A stretch of DNA of 64,000 bases from Xanthostigma xanthostigma (taxonomy: Eukaryota; Arthropoda; Insecta; Raphidioptera; Raphidiidae), in NCBI GenBank assembly GCA_963575645.1, contig OY754476.1:9238001-9302000 (forward strand). The letters run 5' to 3'. Below are positions 35,646 through 47,922 of the stretch, piece by piece (positions within the stretch are counted from its first letter, which is position 1; each line of letters starts with the position of its first letter). The translations under genes and the position numbers were made by a program. The notes beneath the pieces are model-generated. The model did no database searches. It was given only the letters and a program-made list of their open reading frames with translations, and was not told the DNA's origin.

Positions 35646-38600
35646 ATGCCTCAAAATAGTAAACAGCCTGTAGATATAATTCAAATGGAGAGGTTGGGCA
35701 ATTCGAAACGTACTCAAAATGGAAATCCATCTCAAGCTCAAGGTAATGTGATTTTCATTCTATCACTCACAGAATCATTTACTTATTATTTTACTCGTAT
35801 TTCATTATTTTATACAGAGTTTTCATTATTTAACATTTTTTGTTTTTGGCTCACAAAAATATTTTTTTCTTTTCAAACTTTGCCCCGAAATAGTCCTCTT
35901 ATTACAAAATTTTGATTTGTGTTGTCTTCTAGAATCACATAATTTTGTTACTGAAACAGAAAATTGTCTTCATTTTTATCAATTTAGAATATTTTGTTGT
36001 TTTAGTAAAAATACAAATAGTAGATATCGAAGTGGATATATTTGGCACATTAGAATAATTAATTAGTTCTAAATACATCTACAATGATACTGACAACAGA
36101 TATACTTTACACCAGTGCTTCTCAAACAATTATAATTTGACTTACATATTTTAGGCTGAGAAAAAAGCTATTAATAAAAAATAAAAATATCGTGAAATTT
36201 AATCAGTCAATCGGATTATCCTAAATTAACCAAAATTATACTACAATTTCGTTTTTAGCACAAAATTTATAACCGCTTACACCAACAGCTGTCTTTATCG
36301 ATGTTTAAATCATTCATTTTTAAGCTAGTAAATTAGGTACTTATTTTGAGATATTTTCACTTTCACAAAAATCCATTTTTAATCGTTTAAAATAATTTTT
36401 GAAAGTGAAAAAGCATACAAATATTTTAAAAACCAGCATTGGTGTCTGTGGTCTTACCAAATTTGAGTTCCTGGGATGTGTCGATTCACACCTGTTGAAA
36501 TTGAGAAAAATTTCGACCCAAAATTTTATTAAACTCTCAAAATTCGTATATGTAAATGTCTTTGACAGTTTGAGAACCACTGTCTATTAATAATGAACGA
36601 GAAAGCGTAGCTACGATCGCAAATAAAAGCTCGCACAAACGAAAGCACCCTGCGAGTGTTTCGTTGCAAACTTCACAGTTCACCCCCTAATAATAGAAAC
36701 AACCCCTTGTCACTATAGACGGTAGCGTCACCACTTATCACAAGAGCTTTCATTATGCTTTCAAGCTCGTATGTCACCTGTGAGAGAAAAATATAAATAA
36801 AAATCTAATATTAAACTTATTCAAGCCATATACTGGAAGATCAAATCGTAGCTTGTTCGTATGTTATCATAGTTTTTATGAACGGTTAACGATTTCACTG
36901 TTCTGTTTTGATCTTCATTGTGTCTGTTAGTTAAATGAATAGTGAGTAAGGGGTTGAATATAATATTGTGGAGGGTAGAAGTCGTGATCAACTTGTAAAG
37001 GTAGCTGTTGTTAGCGAAGGACGTGATATTGAAGCAGTTCTTTGGAGAAGACAACCCGGTATGAGCGAACAGGATGTTGACGATGTCGCATTCTTGACAG
37101 GTGATTTTTTATTTCAATAATAATCAATTGTAAATACATAAATTAAGACACAATTCGTTTTAAAATATCACCTATTTACCACCTTCCATTATACACAAAA
37201 CACGTCGTAACTGAATAGGATCTAAGGAATGAATTGCCTACATAATTAAATAGAAAACTGAGTTTTTCACGTGACAAACTGAGTCATTGTACGGAGATTG
37301 TAAAGAATTGGTTATTATTTTTTCAGCGTTCGTCCCCTTGGCCCCACATAATTCAGTATACCCGAAAATTGTTTATGGAACTAAAAGCTACACAATTCGT
37401 ACTGATTAGTGTCAGTTACAGGTATCTTAAAGAAAATGTGGAATGAAATTAATTAATTATTAGACGATTTGCTGAAAATGTAACAATTTCTTACAAGTTC
37501 GGTTCTGATTTACATAAAGTAAATTTTTTACTTTTGCTTCATTATTGCTTTCTATTGATGATAATTTAAATCAAATTATGTCATTTTTTTATTTAGTTTT
37601 CGTACATATTTTTATTATTTTCATAAAACAAGTCTAGATATGCAGATGATTCAGGTAAACAAGCAGTATACTTAAAATCGTTTTTTAGTACTAAGAATTA
37701 GATACATACATTTAGGATTTAATAAATTAATGTTTATAAAATAAATAAAATAACACAAATAATTTTAGATTGAGTTTTGTAATAGTTAATCGGAGCTGAA
37801 ATAAGTTTCTTATTTTGAAGTTTAACATCAGAATCAAATATATTAATACAGTTTTGAAGCTTTAATTGTAATTCTCAATCAAAATTGACTTTATGGTGGA
37901 AGTTACGGTATTCTATTAACTAACATTAGCTACTGTATATTTAATAATCGTAAAAAAATAATTCTAACTCCATTACATACATTTAGGATTTAATAAATTA
38001 ATGTTTATGAAATAAATAAAATAACACAAATAATTTTAGATTGAGTTTTGTAATAGTTAATCGGAGCCAAAATAAGTTTCTTATTTTGAAGTTTAACATC
38101 AGAATCAAATATATTAATACAGTTTTGAAGCTTAAATTGTAATTCTCAATCAAAATTGACTTGACTGATTTTAATGGATTATGCAGACATAATGTATTTA
38201 TGGTGGAAGTTACGGTATTCTATTAACTAACATTAGCTACTGTATATTTAATAATCGTAAAAAAATAATTCTAACTCCATTAGCATTGGGTATACCAACA
38301 ATAAACTTTAATTAACTTAGAATATAAGATCATTGTACTGTCTTTAAATAACCGAATTAAAATTTTGAAGTATTTTAACTATTTAATTGCGTTACCATTT
38401 TCTTATCTGAAAATTAGCAATTTTGGTTTCAAAATGTCGTGGAGATTTTCAATATTTTCAAATAGATGGGAGTTTTTATTTACATAGTCTGAAAAAAGCT
38501 GCTATACAGTTCAACTTACTGAAAAGATTTAATTCTATGCTCAGCTCTGTTGCTATTAAGAGAAAACTCGCTAGTGACCTCGGTTGTGGGGCGTCTATAA

Positions 38601-41600
38601 TATATAAGAGAAAATTTATTGAAGGAGATTTATTTGGTTGAGGAACAATTGAAAAATAAGCTTTACCACAGTAAAATATATTTTTCGAAACATTGACCAC
38701 AAGCGATACTCTGGTAAAGCTTATTTTTCAATTGTTCCTCAACCAAATAAATCTCCTTCAGTACATATTTTTGGAACTAAACTTCTACAAACAGAAAACT
38801 TATTGTTGATATTAGACAAATTACAATCAACAATGAGTGAATTGGTTGTTTATAGATAAGAACGTGTGTTGTGTATTAGGAACCGACAGTCCAGCCGCTA
38901 TCAAGAAAAGCCTTTACGAGAAGAATGGAGTCGCTGTTTGCTCACAGAAACGAGCTCTCTTCATTGCAGCACTTGTGTTCGCTGCCTTGTTCGCGATATC
39001 ACTCATCATCGCTTACACCGGACCTCAGAGTGGTAAATAACAATTATTTACCGAAATTCTGCTTTCATTTATTGACATTAACAGCGTCCCATAAATACGC
39101 TACTTACATTACTATTCATATTATCAAAAAAAAAAAGAAATTCAAATCTTTGATTAACGTCTGATTATTGAAAAAAAAGAAACTTTAATATTATACTAGC
39201 GGTCCGTCCCGGTTTTACCCGGGTGCGATAGATGTAATTCTGCAAAATGTATTTTAGCTTTGAGCAAATTCTATCATTTATCGCTGCTTGGTACTAAAAC
39301 AGTTTTTTTTTGTTTGCTTCTGAACTAATAGCTTTGAATAAATTCTCTCAGATGTCGTTACGTGTCACTAAAACAGCTTTTTTGAGAAAATACCGTAATT
39401 TTGTACAAAATATTTATAGCGTAAGTTGCACCAAGTAAAACACATTTCCAAAATTTAATTAAAATCTGTTCATTGTTTCCGGCCAAAATTGTGACACGGG
39501 AATCTACTAATATGTAAGGCTGATGAGTTTGTTTGATTGAACGCGCTAATCGCAGGAACTACTGGTTGGCATTGAAATTTTTTTTGTTGGATAGTCCATT
39601 TATCGAGGAAGGCTATAGGCTATATAATGTCACGCTACAACCAATAGGAGAGGAGCATCAATAAAAAATATTGCAAAATATAACTCATAATTTGTCCGTC
39701 CGACAAAAACTTTTGAACGGTAACTCCGATCATCATGAAATTTGAACACAACATTCATCTCAGTAAACTAAGATGAATGTGCGTACTCATGTACCTCCCC
39801 CTCACCATTTGTTCTTTTGCACCCGGGTGAAACCGGGCGAGACCGCTAGTATAATATAGATTTCCGATAACCAGCGTTTCGGTCATTTCTAAATAATTCG
39901 CGGAAAATCTACTCTAGTTAACTCACTCGTGTAGTTTTTTTTTTCAAAAACCGACGAACGCTTAATATTTTTCCTGAGTTTCATGTTTGTAGCTTAAGCA
40001 GTAATAATAATTATTTCAGGTTTACTTTCTTACCTATCGTTGGAGTCTCCATATAATTTTTATTATATTCCAATTTAATTTTGAAATTTTTCGGAAAACT
40101 GATTTGGTGATTACAATTTATTAAATTTTCACTTAAATTTTAATATTTATTTGTGTCTAATATTGCCACTTGCACCAACGCATCATAAAATTTAACCCTA
40201 AAATCAGCTTTTTCTTTAAAATTAGATATCTTTAAAATTAACTGACATAGTTTAATTTAATTAAAGAAATAAGTTTACGTGAATTAAAAAATGTATATGT
40301 TCTCATCGTAGTTTAAACTTTGATAAATGCGGCTATTGATGTAGAGCGATCATAAAAAGATTCAAATTATAGCGTGATGAAAATTTAGATTGCAGCTGTG
40401 CTGGTGAGAAACCGGTCAACTTTGTCGATGAAGAATCTAACACATCGAAGCCATTTGTTCCATTGGCAACAAATGGACAAGAATTTCCGTGGCACAACGT
40501 TAGACTCCCAAATTTCATTAGACCTTCACGGTATAACATAACAATTCGCCCAAATTTGACTACCCTCGACGTGAAAGGTAAAACAATTAAAAAACATAAT
40601 TAAATAATAAAATAAAATTATATTTTCATTATTAATATGTCGTTAAATCTATTTTTGTTTTATTTTTAGGCCAAGTTAATATTGAATTTCATGTCGAAAA
40701 AGATACAAATTTTATAGTTTTTCATAGTAAAAATCTGACAATAACCGATAAGGTATGACAAAGTTAATAACAATAATTACAATATCATAGTAAGGAATGT
40801 ACTGGCAAAACCAGCCTCGTATGCAAAGGCCCTAACACTTTCTGAAGCCAGTTTTGTTATTGCTTTCCTTGACTTATTGATAGTCCCATTTTGTTTTACC
40901 TTGATTTGATAATCTTGTCTTACTGGCTTCAACAAGGGATAGTATACTATAGTAATGTCGGTTTAATCGAACTAGAACATAGGTACAAAAATTAAGGGGT
41001 TAGCAGACCGTATAAGAGTGCTATGGATAATGTGAAGTATATTTTAAATCTTAATTTATTTCAGTTATTACAAGACAAAAAAGGACATTCAATGAAAATA
41101 GTAAAATTACTTGAATACCCCCCTGCACAGCAAATATACCTTGAAACCAAAGACAAATTTCGCAAACGCGAAAATTACACCCTAAGTTTAAGATATTCAA
41201 CACGACTTTCGAGGGATTTAGAAGGTTTTTACATATCGAGTTATGTTGGAGCAGACGGCGAACGTAAATACATTGCGACGACTCATTTTGAGCCAACTTA
41301 CGCTCGAACAGCGTTTCCTTGTTTTGATGAACCACAGTTAAAAGCTCGATTTAAAATATCAATATTGCGAGATCGATTTCATATTGCTCTGTGTAATATG
41401 CCTGTAATTATTACTGAAGATACAGGATTTTACATGGGAATGGGCTTAGTAAGTTGTCGATAGATATGAAATAAGTGACGATTAATCAGTAATCATTAGA
41501 ATGTAATAGGATTATTTTTCATTGAACATGAATTGGAAACGAACAGTTCGCTGATTAGTAATTAATTTAGTGTTTTTTTGAAAGAGTCAGAAGTTGTTTT

Positions 41601-44600
41601 TTGTTATCACATCTGAACATGTTTTTGCATCCAGAAATTTTTCCCATTACCGGATGAGCTGGAAAGTAGAAACTATAGATATAATGATCCTAAACTAACG
41701 TAAAAATTTCGAAGTTCGGAAATTTTTAACAGTTGTCCAGTTTTACGCTGATAATTCTAGAACAAGCATATCAAAAAGATTTAGTTCTTCGGTCACGCCA
41801 TAGGTCATGAAATTGTTCAAATAAATTAAGAACTGTAGGAGTAATTACTGTTTAATCGTTACTTCATTTACTTTTTTAGTAATTGAAAAATATGGATAAT
41901 AATGGTTATATTTCTGATTATTTCAGTTGAGGGATGTTTTTCAAGAATCAGTTGAAATGAGTACATATCTTGTAGCGTTTGTTGTGTGTGATTACACACG
42001 AGTGAATAATAAAACAAAAAACAACGTATCAGTTTCAGTTTATGCGCCTAAAACACTTTTAAATCAAACAAGATTTGCTTTAGAGACGGCTACTAAAGTT
42101 ATGGATTATTTTGAAAACTTTTTTATGGTTCCTTATCCTTTACCAAAACAAGGTTATTATGTTTTTTTTAAAATTTTTGAAAAATTAGGATACAGCAAAA
42201 CTTCAATTACAGAACAGCTTGTTTTGATGTCGAATGAGATTTTTTTGGTTAATATTGTGTAGCCTTACTTTTTTCAATTCATGTACCCAAATAAAGTGGC
42301 TAATAGGTAATGTCTAGATACTCGAAGTTCTACTTTTCTTTAAACGCGTGTGACATCATGATAATCCTAAATAAAACCTCATTCAATTGACACCTTCGGA
42401 TCAAATTACGTGCTTAAAAATTATATCCATATTCTATATGTCTACCTAATCAAAACGTCTATAATATATGAAATTTAGATATGGAAGAATGAAATCCATT
42501 TTGATATCTTGGCTAGTTTTGACTTACAAGTAATAATACTCTGTTAATTCATTGAATAGGAACTGACTTGATTCTATATTGTGATTATAAAGAACATAAT
42601 TAAATGCTTAATATATTTTAGACTTAATCGCGATCCCAGATTTTGCGGCTGGAGCTATGGAGAACTGGGGTCTTATTACATATCGTGAAACTGCTATCTT
42701 GTACGATCCCGTGGAGACATCAACAACTGCCCATCAGTGGGTTGCAGTTGTTGTAACGCATGAATTAGCTCATCAAGTATGTTGTGTACAGTTACTAGCA
42801 TTTACCCCACAGTGACGGATTAAGGCCCTTGGAAGCTCCTTGCACAGAAATCTCGTTGGCTTCCGACGCCTTGATTTGGAAGGTAGAAAGTAACTCAACG
42901 TGTATCAAAATCAATGTTCTCCGTTAATCCGCCACTGTTTCTATCCGTCCACATTTGGTCGCACCGTCATATCTTATAATTTTGTTAGGTAGAAAATTGA
43001 GATATCTACCGCGGCTGCCATCGCGATTTATGTAATTATAAGACAAAGTGACTTATGTTAAATTTTTAATGAAATACGATTAATAACAATTCCGATCGTA
43101 TATAGTTATCGTAATGAATATATGAGTGGCACTTCTGTTCTTTCTCATTGCAGTCAACAACAGAATGCTAAGTTGTCACGTATCATGGAGAGCTGTCTGT
43201 TTTGATATTTCGGTTTTTTTTTCAATAGAACTCAGATGTAGATAAAACATTTTTGTTAATCTATCTGGATATATTAAACAAAAAAATAAGCACGTTTTTT
43301 ATCATGTTGGAATTGAAGAGCCCAGATGTGGACAATTATTACAAGTCTTTTTATTTTTTATTTGGTACTGTTAATTTGATAATTAAATGATTAGAAATTG
43401 TACTTTATAGTGGTTTGGTAATCTGGTGACAATGAAATGGTGGAATGATTTATGGCTAAATGAAGGTTTTTCGAGTTTCCTTGAATATCTGGGTGTCGAT
43501 GCAATATATCCTGAATGGCATATGATGGAACAATTTATACTTGATAAAACACAATCAGCATTAGAATTAGACGCTTTAGCAAGTAGTCATCCAATATCAG
43601 TTGAAGTTCATGACCCGACTGAAATAGAAGCGATTTTTGATACAATCTCTTACAATAAAGTAAGTCATCCTGATTTATTTTTACATAATGAAAAATGTCA
43701 ATTTAGGGGGAACTGATTGCGATTAAAAAAAGAGTTGATGGAATTAATAGATAGATTATTATAGACGCTCCATTGGTTCTTGATACGAGAAACGATCTTT
43801 ACTTTATTGGTTTTGCCTATTTTAGGGTGCCTGTGTTTTGTACATGTTGGAAAAGTTTTTAACGAGAGACACATTGCGTCAAGGTTTGAACGATTATTTA
43901 AATGTATATAAATATAGCAATGCGGACACAAAAGAATTATGGAATGTGTTTAGTAAGCATTCAAATCAATCTCTTGAAGTAAAAGCCATTATGGATACTT
44001 GGACACAGCAGATGGGGTTTCCACTAATTACTTTATCGAGAGATGGGACTACAATTACCGCGACACAAGAACGATTTCTTATGACAAGTGAAGCAAATTT
44101 AACCATAAAGACCGAACCAAAATCAGCGTTCGGGTATAAATGGTATGTTCCTCTGACATATTATACCGATCAAGAACCTGACGTAATTTATAATGTTTGG
44201 ATGAATATGAGCGATGGTAAATACATTTTTGTACAGTTTTTTTGCTCTTTATTTAACGGAAATATCAAATAACAAAAATATACCGGTTGCAGTGAAATTC
44301 GAAGTTGCGCCAGAAGTGCAGTGGATTAAATTAAACGTTAATCAGTCAGGTTTTTATCGTACGATGTATGACGACACAATGTGGGCTGGAATAATTGATA
44401 CGCTTCGAGAAAATCACACTTTATTTAGTGCGGCTGATAGAGCTAATCTTATAGACGATGCGTTTACGCTTTGCAGGTACTATACGTATCATTTTAATAG
44501 AATTATGTGATTTAAACTTTTTTTTAAATCTGTTTTTTATCATAAGAAGAATACATTTCGTTATATTTTATGCAGTGGCGGATTTGCCTTAAGGCCCCGT

Positions 44601-46785
44601 AGGCCCGGGCCTAGGGCGGCCAGATATTAGAGGCGGTTAATCGTGCCAAAACACATTATGGCGTATGGCGGGCCGCACTGCACGATGCACTCTGCATCGT
44701 ATAACAATAATCTTCCTAAAAAAGTTATCGGAATATCTAATTTAGATCGATATTTGGATAGTTGAGTTTTTTTTAAATGCATTTAAAACAGACAACTTAT
44801 TAAAACCAACAATGTTGAGCTATTGTCGAGGATTTTTTTAATATAAATTTGAGTTTAGGTAACATAACGCTCTTCTAAGATGATTTTACGTCAGCTTTGT
44901 TGATAGCGCGCAACGTCTAAGTTCAAAAATGAGTTCGCGAGAGTGTATAACGTATATATTAAATGCTTTATTTAAATGTGCAATTATCCCTGAAACCTCG
45001 GAAAATATTACAAATTAGCAGCTATTATAGTTAACTAAATTTCTGAATCGATTTCTATAAAAGCTGGCAATAGAGTAAATTCATTATGTAGTATGCTGTA
45101 TGGGTGCTGAGAAAGGGGCGGCTGATACTTAATACATGGCCTGGAGCTTAGGGCCACTGATTTTATGTTGTATTGTAATGTATTTTCGCACTAATAAGAA
45201 CGCATGACTTAATTGTGTTTTATTGTTTTGTTTTTTTAAATGTATTATTTTGAATAAAATTATTTGGTTCAACATAAATTTAAGCGAACAAACTCCAACA
45301 CATACACACAATAAGCACTAACACACAGCTGTCCAACGCATACACCAAGCAAGCGTAAATGAAACGTAACGCGTCCCATGAACAGCGTCGCGCCAATTGA
45401 AACGTAACACGTTCCTCTTGCATGGTTTTACTCCAAACGCGCCATTAGATGTTTCACTTCAAAATTCTGCGAAAATCTGATTCAACTGATTTTCGTGTAA
45501 TTCGAGTAATTTTAAAGACGCCGAAAGAAGAGGTAATAAGAAGTATTTCTTTTCTAGGGCTGGTTTTGTGAATGCAAGTATACCATTGGAATTATCATTG
45601 TATTTAGTAAACGAAACAGATTATGTTCCTTGGGCAACCGTTATTGAACATTTACAAACTTGGAGTCGGATCCTCGTCGAATCAACTGCTTATAAATTAT
45701 TCTTACAATACATGCGAACGCTTCTAGACCCGATTACAAAATATGTAGGTTGGAAGGATAACGGATCACACTTACAAAAGTTAGTTTCAAGAAACAATTA
45801 GGTATTCTATTTTTGACTGTAGATATTTTTGAATATGAAATTTGATCTTTCTTTTTTTGTCATACAGATTGATGAGATCAGACATTTTAGCGACTGCTAT
45901 AATGTGCGAAATAGAAGACACGATCAAAGAAGCAAAACAGCGTTTTAATAGTTGGATGAAAGATGGTAAATCAGTGCCTCCAAATTTAAGAGAAGTTGTT
46001 TATTCAGCAGGCATTAAGTATGGTGGTGAGAAAGAATGGCAATTTTGTTGGAATTCTTATAATAGCACAGGGGTTCCAAGTGAAAGAAAATTATTGTTGA
46101 AAGCCATGGGCGTTGCTTTAGATCCGTGGTTATTGCAACGGTAATAATATTGTTTGTAATAATATTGCATTTCACGAAGAATAATTTGTTTAATTATATT
46201 TTAGTTATCTTTTAATGACGTTGGATCGTGATTTAGTGAAACCACAAGACGTTAAAGTGCTTATGGCAGTTGTGGCTGCTAATCCGAAAGGACAGTTGTT
46301 AGCATGGAGGCATCTGAAAGCTTACTGGCCGAAAATGCAAGCATTGTTTGGAAATGCGACGTACGCAATGGGGAGCTTAATATCTGCTGTAACATCGCAT
46401 TTATCAACTCCCTATGATTATCATGAGGTATTTTTAATTTTTAGACAATTCATGTTATTTTGTTTTATGGGAACTGCATATTTCATTGTTTTTAAGAGGA
46501 AGACAACTGTCCTTAAATAGCAATAAATAAATAAATAGCAATCTGAGATTAAAATTCGACAATTTTTTGTTTATAAGATTCTGGTCGACTTTTAACAGTT
46601 ACTTTAATGTTTTGTATACTCTATATTTACAGGTTTTGGAGTATTTTAAAAATATCAATATGGGATCAGCAAAAAGAGCATTAGATCAGAGCCTTGAAAG
46701 AATACAACTTAATATATACTGGGTTCAAAGTAATGAAAATGACATATACGAATGGCTACAAGGCTATGTTTATCGTCTCAGGTAA
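35646..46785 (+). CDS. Type II membrane M1 zinc aminopeptidase (glutamyl aminopeptidase / APN-like)
   Basis: Fourteen exons: 35646-35742, 38880-39032, 40389-40577, 40670-40752, 41065-41448, 41927-42152, 42622-42776, 43411-43659, 43826-44216, 44293-44476, 45558-45779, 45868-46140, 46205-46427 and 46633-46785. Phases agree throughout and give about 993 residues. The enzyme removes N-terminal residues from peptides outside the cell. A cytosolic tail is followed by one membrane segment at about 58-78 ([21 protein letters not shown]) and a Cys-containing stalk. The GAMEN exopeptidase motif is at 388-392, the zinc site HELAH at 424-428 with Glu447 in WLNEGF, and the transition-state Tyr is Tyr510. 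The C-terminal helical domain is complete ([22 protein letters not shown]). All catalytic residues are intact. A signal anchor rather than a GPI tail separates it from midgut APNs. Intron 9 is just 76 nt. The stop codon overlaps a perfect donor-like CAG/GTAAGA, so a further 3' exon is possible. Confidence 0.95.
37061..37100 (+). CDS. Likely alternative first coding exon of the aminopeptidase
   Basis: ATG at 37061 opens [14 protein letters not shown] and meets a GT donor after 'TTGACAG', leaving one base of a codon. This is the same phase as the donor of the exon at 35646-35742. Joined to the exon at 38880 it gives [20 protein letters not shown] in frame. The two forms would differ only in the short cytosolic tail (14 versus 33 residues, counting the shared Gly at the junction). 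The frame is also open upstream of the ATG to about 36950, without a good acceptor, consistent with a 5' UTR of a separate promoter. The evidence is phase match and acidic protein-like sequence, not transcripts. Confidence 0.6.
37704..38281. repeat. Recent tandem duplication in aminopeptidase intron 1
   Basis: Copy 1 is 37704-37974 and copy 2 is 37975-38281. They are nearly identical over their full length (start ACATACATTTAGGATTT, end AATTCTAACTCCATT). Copy 2 keeps about 36 bases, containing GATTTTAATGGATTATGC, that copy 1 lacks. There is no coding pattern. Confidence 0.9.
38423..38858. other. Unexplained ORF block with perfect 47-bp inverted repeats
   Basis: Bases 38621-38667 and 38713-38759 are exact reverse complements with a 45-base loop. 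Read outward from the loop, both arms encode [16 protein letters not shown], on the minus strand leftward and on the plus strand rightward, and each continues into a different open frame. The rightward one ([17 protein letters not shown]...) ends at a stop near 38858. The leftward one runs to about 38476. The opposite strand on the left side is open too (38423-38641). I recognise no family. It lies just before exon 2 (38880) of the aminopeptidase and is not part of that protein. Confidence 0.5.
39196..39502 (-). mobile_element. Helitron-type 3' end on the minus strand, in aminopeptidase intron 2
   Basis: On the reverse strand the sequence ends CACCCGGGTAAAACCGGGACG... then GACCGCTAG, the family A hairpin end. 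The interior is unlike family A. Its 5' limit is uncertain and is set here at the next element. Confidence 0.6.
39503..39849 (+). mobile_element. Nonautonomous Helitron, family A, in aminopeptidase intron 2
   Basis: Begins TCTACTAATATGTAAGG and ends CCGGGCGAGACCGCTAG, between A and T. It is 347 bases. It lies tail-out from the minus-strand Helitron end at 39196. Confidence 0.85.
42810..42937. mobile_element. Short hAT-type MITE in aminopeptidase intron 7
   Basis: Inverted ends CAGTGACGGATTAA ... TTAATCCGCCACTG, 128 bases. The flanking 8-mers do not match, so the duplication has decayed or the ends are misjudged. Confidence 0.6.
44573..45159. mobile_element. hAT-type MITE with exact target duplication, in aminopeptidase intron 10
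   Basis: Begins CAGTGGCGGATTTGCC and ends GCTTAGGGCCACTG. ATTTTATG is present on both sides (44565-44572 and 45160-45167). It is 587 bases and noncoding. It accounts for more than half of this 1.08-kb intron. Confidence 0.85.
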
Positions 46786-47760
46786 GACTTAGGTGACCAT
46801 TATAAGTAGGTACATTTATAATTAAAAAAGCAATAATTTCTTGTGGTCATATTCAGTTTTGCTTGTTTAAATGTCGTTCTGTTCTATTTCCCCAATCCAT
46901 TTTTCATTTTGACTTAACACAGCGGTTCATTTTAGTATTAAATATGTAAAAATAATTTTGTACTGATGTGTATATTAATATTGTTTCTCTTAAAACCTAA
47001 GTTTCTGCTGAATACAGCTGATAATATCTGAAAGGTGCATATATAGGGATGTCTATCGGGTTCAAAATTTAATATAAATATAGATTTTGTTACACTGAAC
47101 AACCTTTGGAAAATGAGTAATAAAATAGAAGTACGAATACTTTCTTCAGTTTGGAAGTCAACGTTGAAACTGTATATTTTTTTGACCATGACAAATTTTG
47201 ATTTTGTGGACTTTGGCGTAATTGAATGACACTACGCTCAATTTGAGCCTCTGAAGTTGGAACAAGAATCCTTAAAATGTACCTATATTTTAAAAAAAAA
47301 ACAGCCAGATTAAAAAGATATTTTCTGGTGGTTGCTAAATTTCCATTTGGTGATATAATAAATGCATTTTTTGTAAGCCAAAATTAAAATTTTGTTTGTG
47401 CTTGTAATAATATGTGTATATTTTTCATGTGTTCTTGATTTGTACTGTATTATTAGTAGATTTATTAATATTAATTAACCAATCATTTTGGAGAACTGTT
47501 GTTAATATTTTTCCAAAAAAAATACAAAAAAAAAATTAAGAAAACAAATTATTGACCAAATCTACAAAAAGGCAAGAATTAGCTGCCATTTAGGTGCATC
47601 TTAATGTGATACGTCCATTACAAATTACAAATACCAAATAATAAAACTAAAACCTAACGCCTACGCAAATATTATGTGTTTAATTTTAATTAATAGTAAT
47701 TAGAATCAATTTTCATTTCTTTAATATATTTATATTGGTATAGTAGATCACAATAATTCA
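46786..47760. other. 3' flank of the aminopeptidase gene
   Basis: AT-rich, without a coding pattern. The first few hundred bases are probably 3' UTR, or an intron if the donor-like CAG/GTAAGA at the stop codon is used. Confidence 0.4.
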
Positions 47761-47768
47761 ATTATATT

Positions 47769-47914
47769 CAGTGGCGTAACAGTAGGGTGGCAGGGCGGGC
47801 AAATTGCCCCCCCCCCCCCCGATATGGCCGTAAGCACAGGAGGGTTCTAACAATTATTGTTACCACATTAAGTTAAATTTTCCACGGGCGTCAGACGATA
47901 TGGTTACACCACTG
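47769..47914. mobile_element. Short hAT-type MITE with target duplication
   Basis: Inverted ends CAGTGGCGTAAC ... GTTACACCACTG. Flanks ATTATATT and GTTATATT agree at 7 of 8 bases. It contains a run of about 14 C. It is 146 bases. Confidence 0.82.
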
Positions 47915-47922
47915 GTTATATT

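Noticed and set aside
44217..44292. A frameshift in a run of seven T as the explanation for the reading-frame break in the aminopeptidase
   Set aside because: A 76-nt intron with proper GT/AG borders restores the conserved family sequence without any sequencing error.
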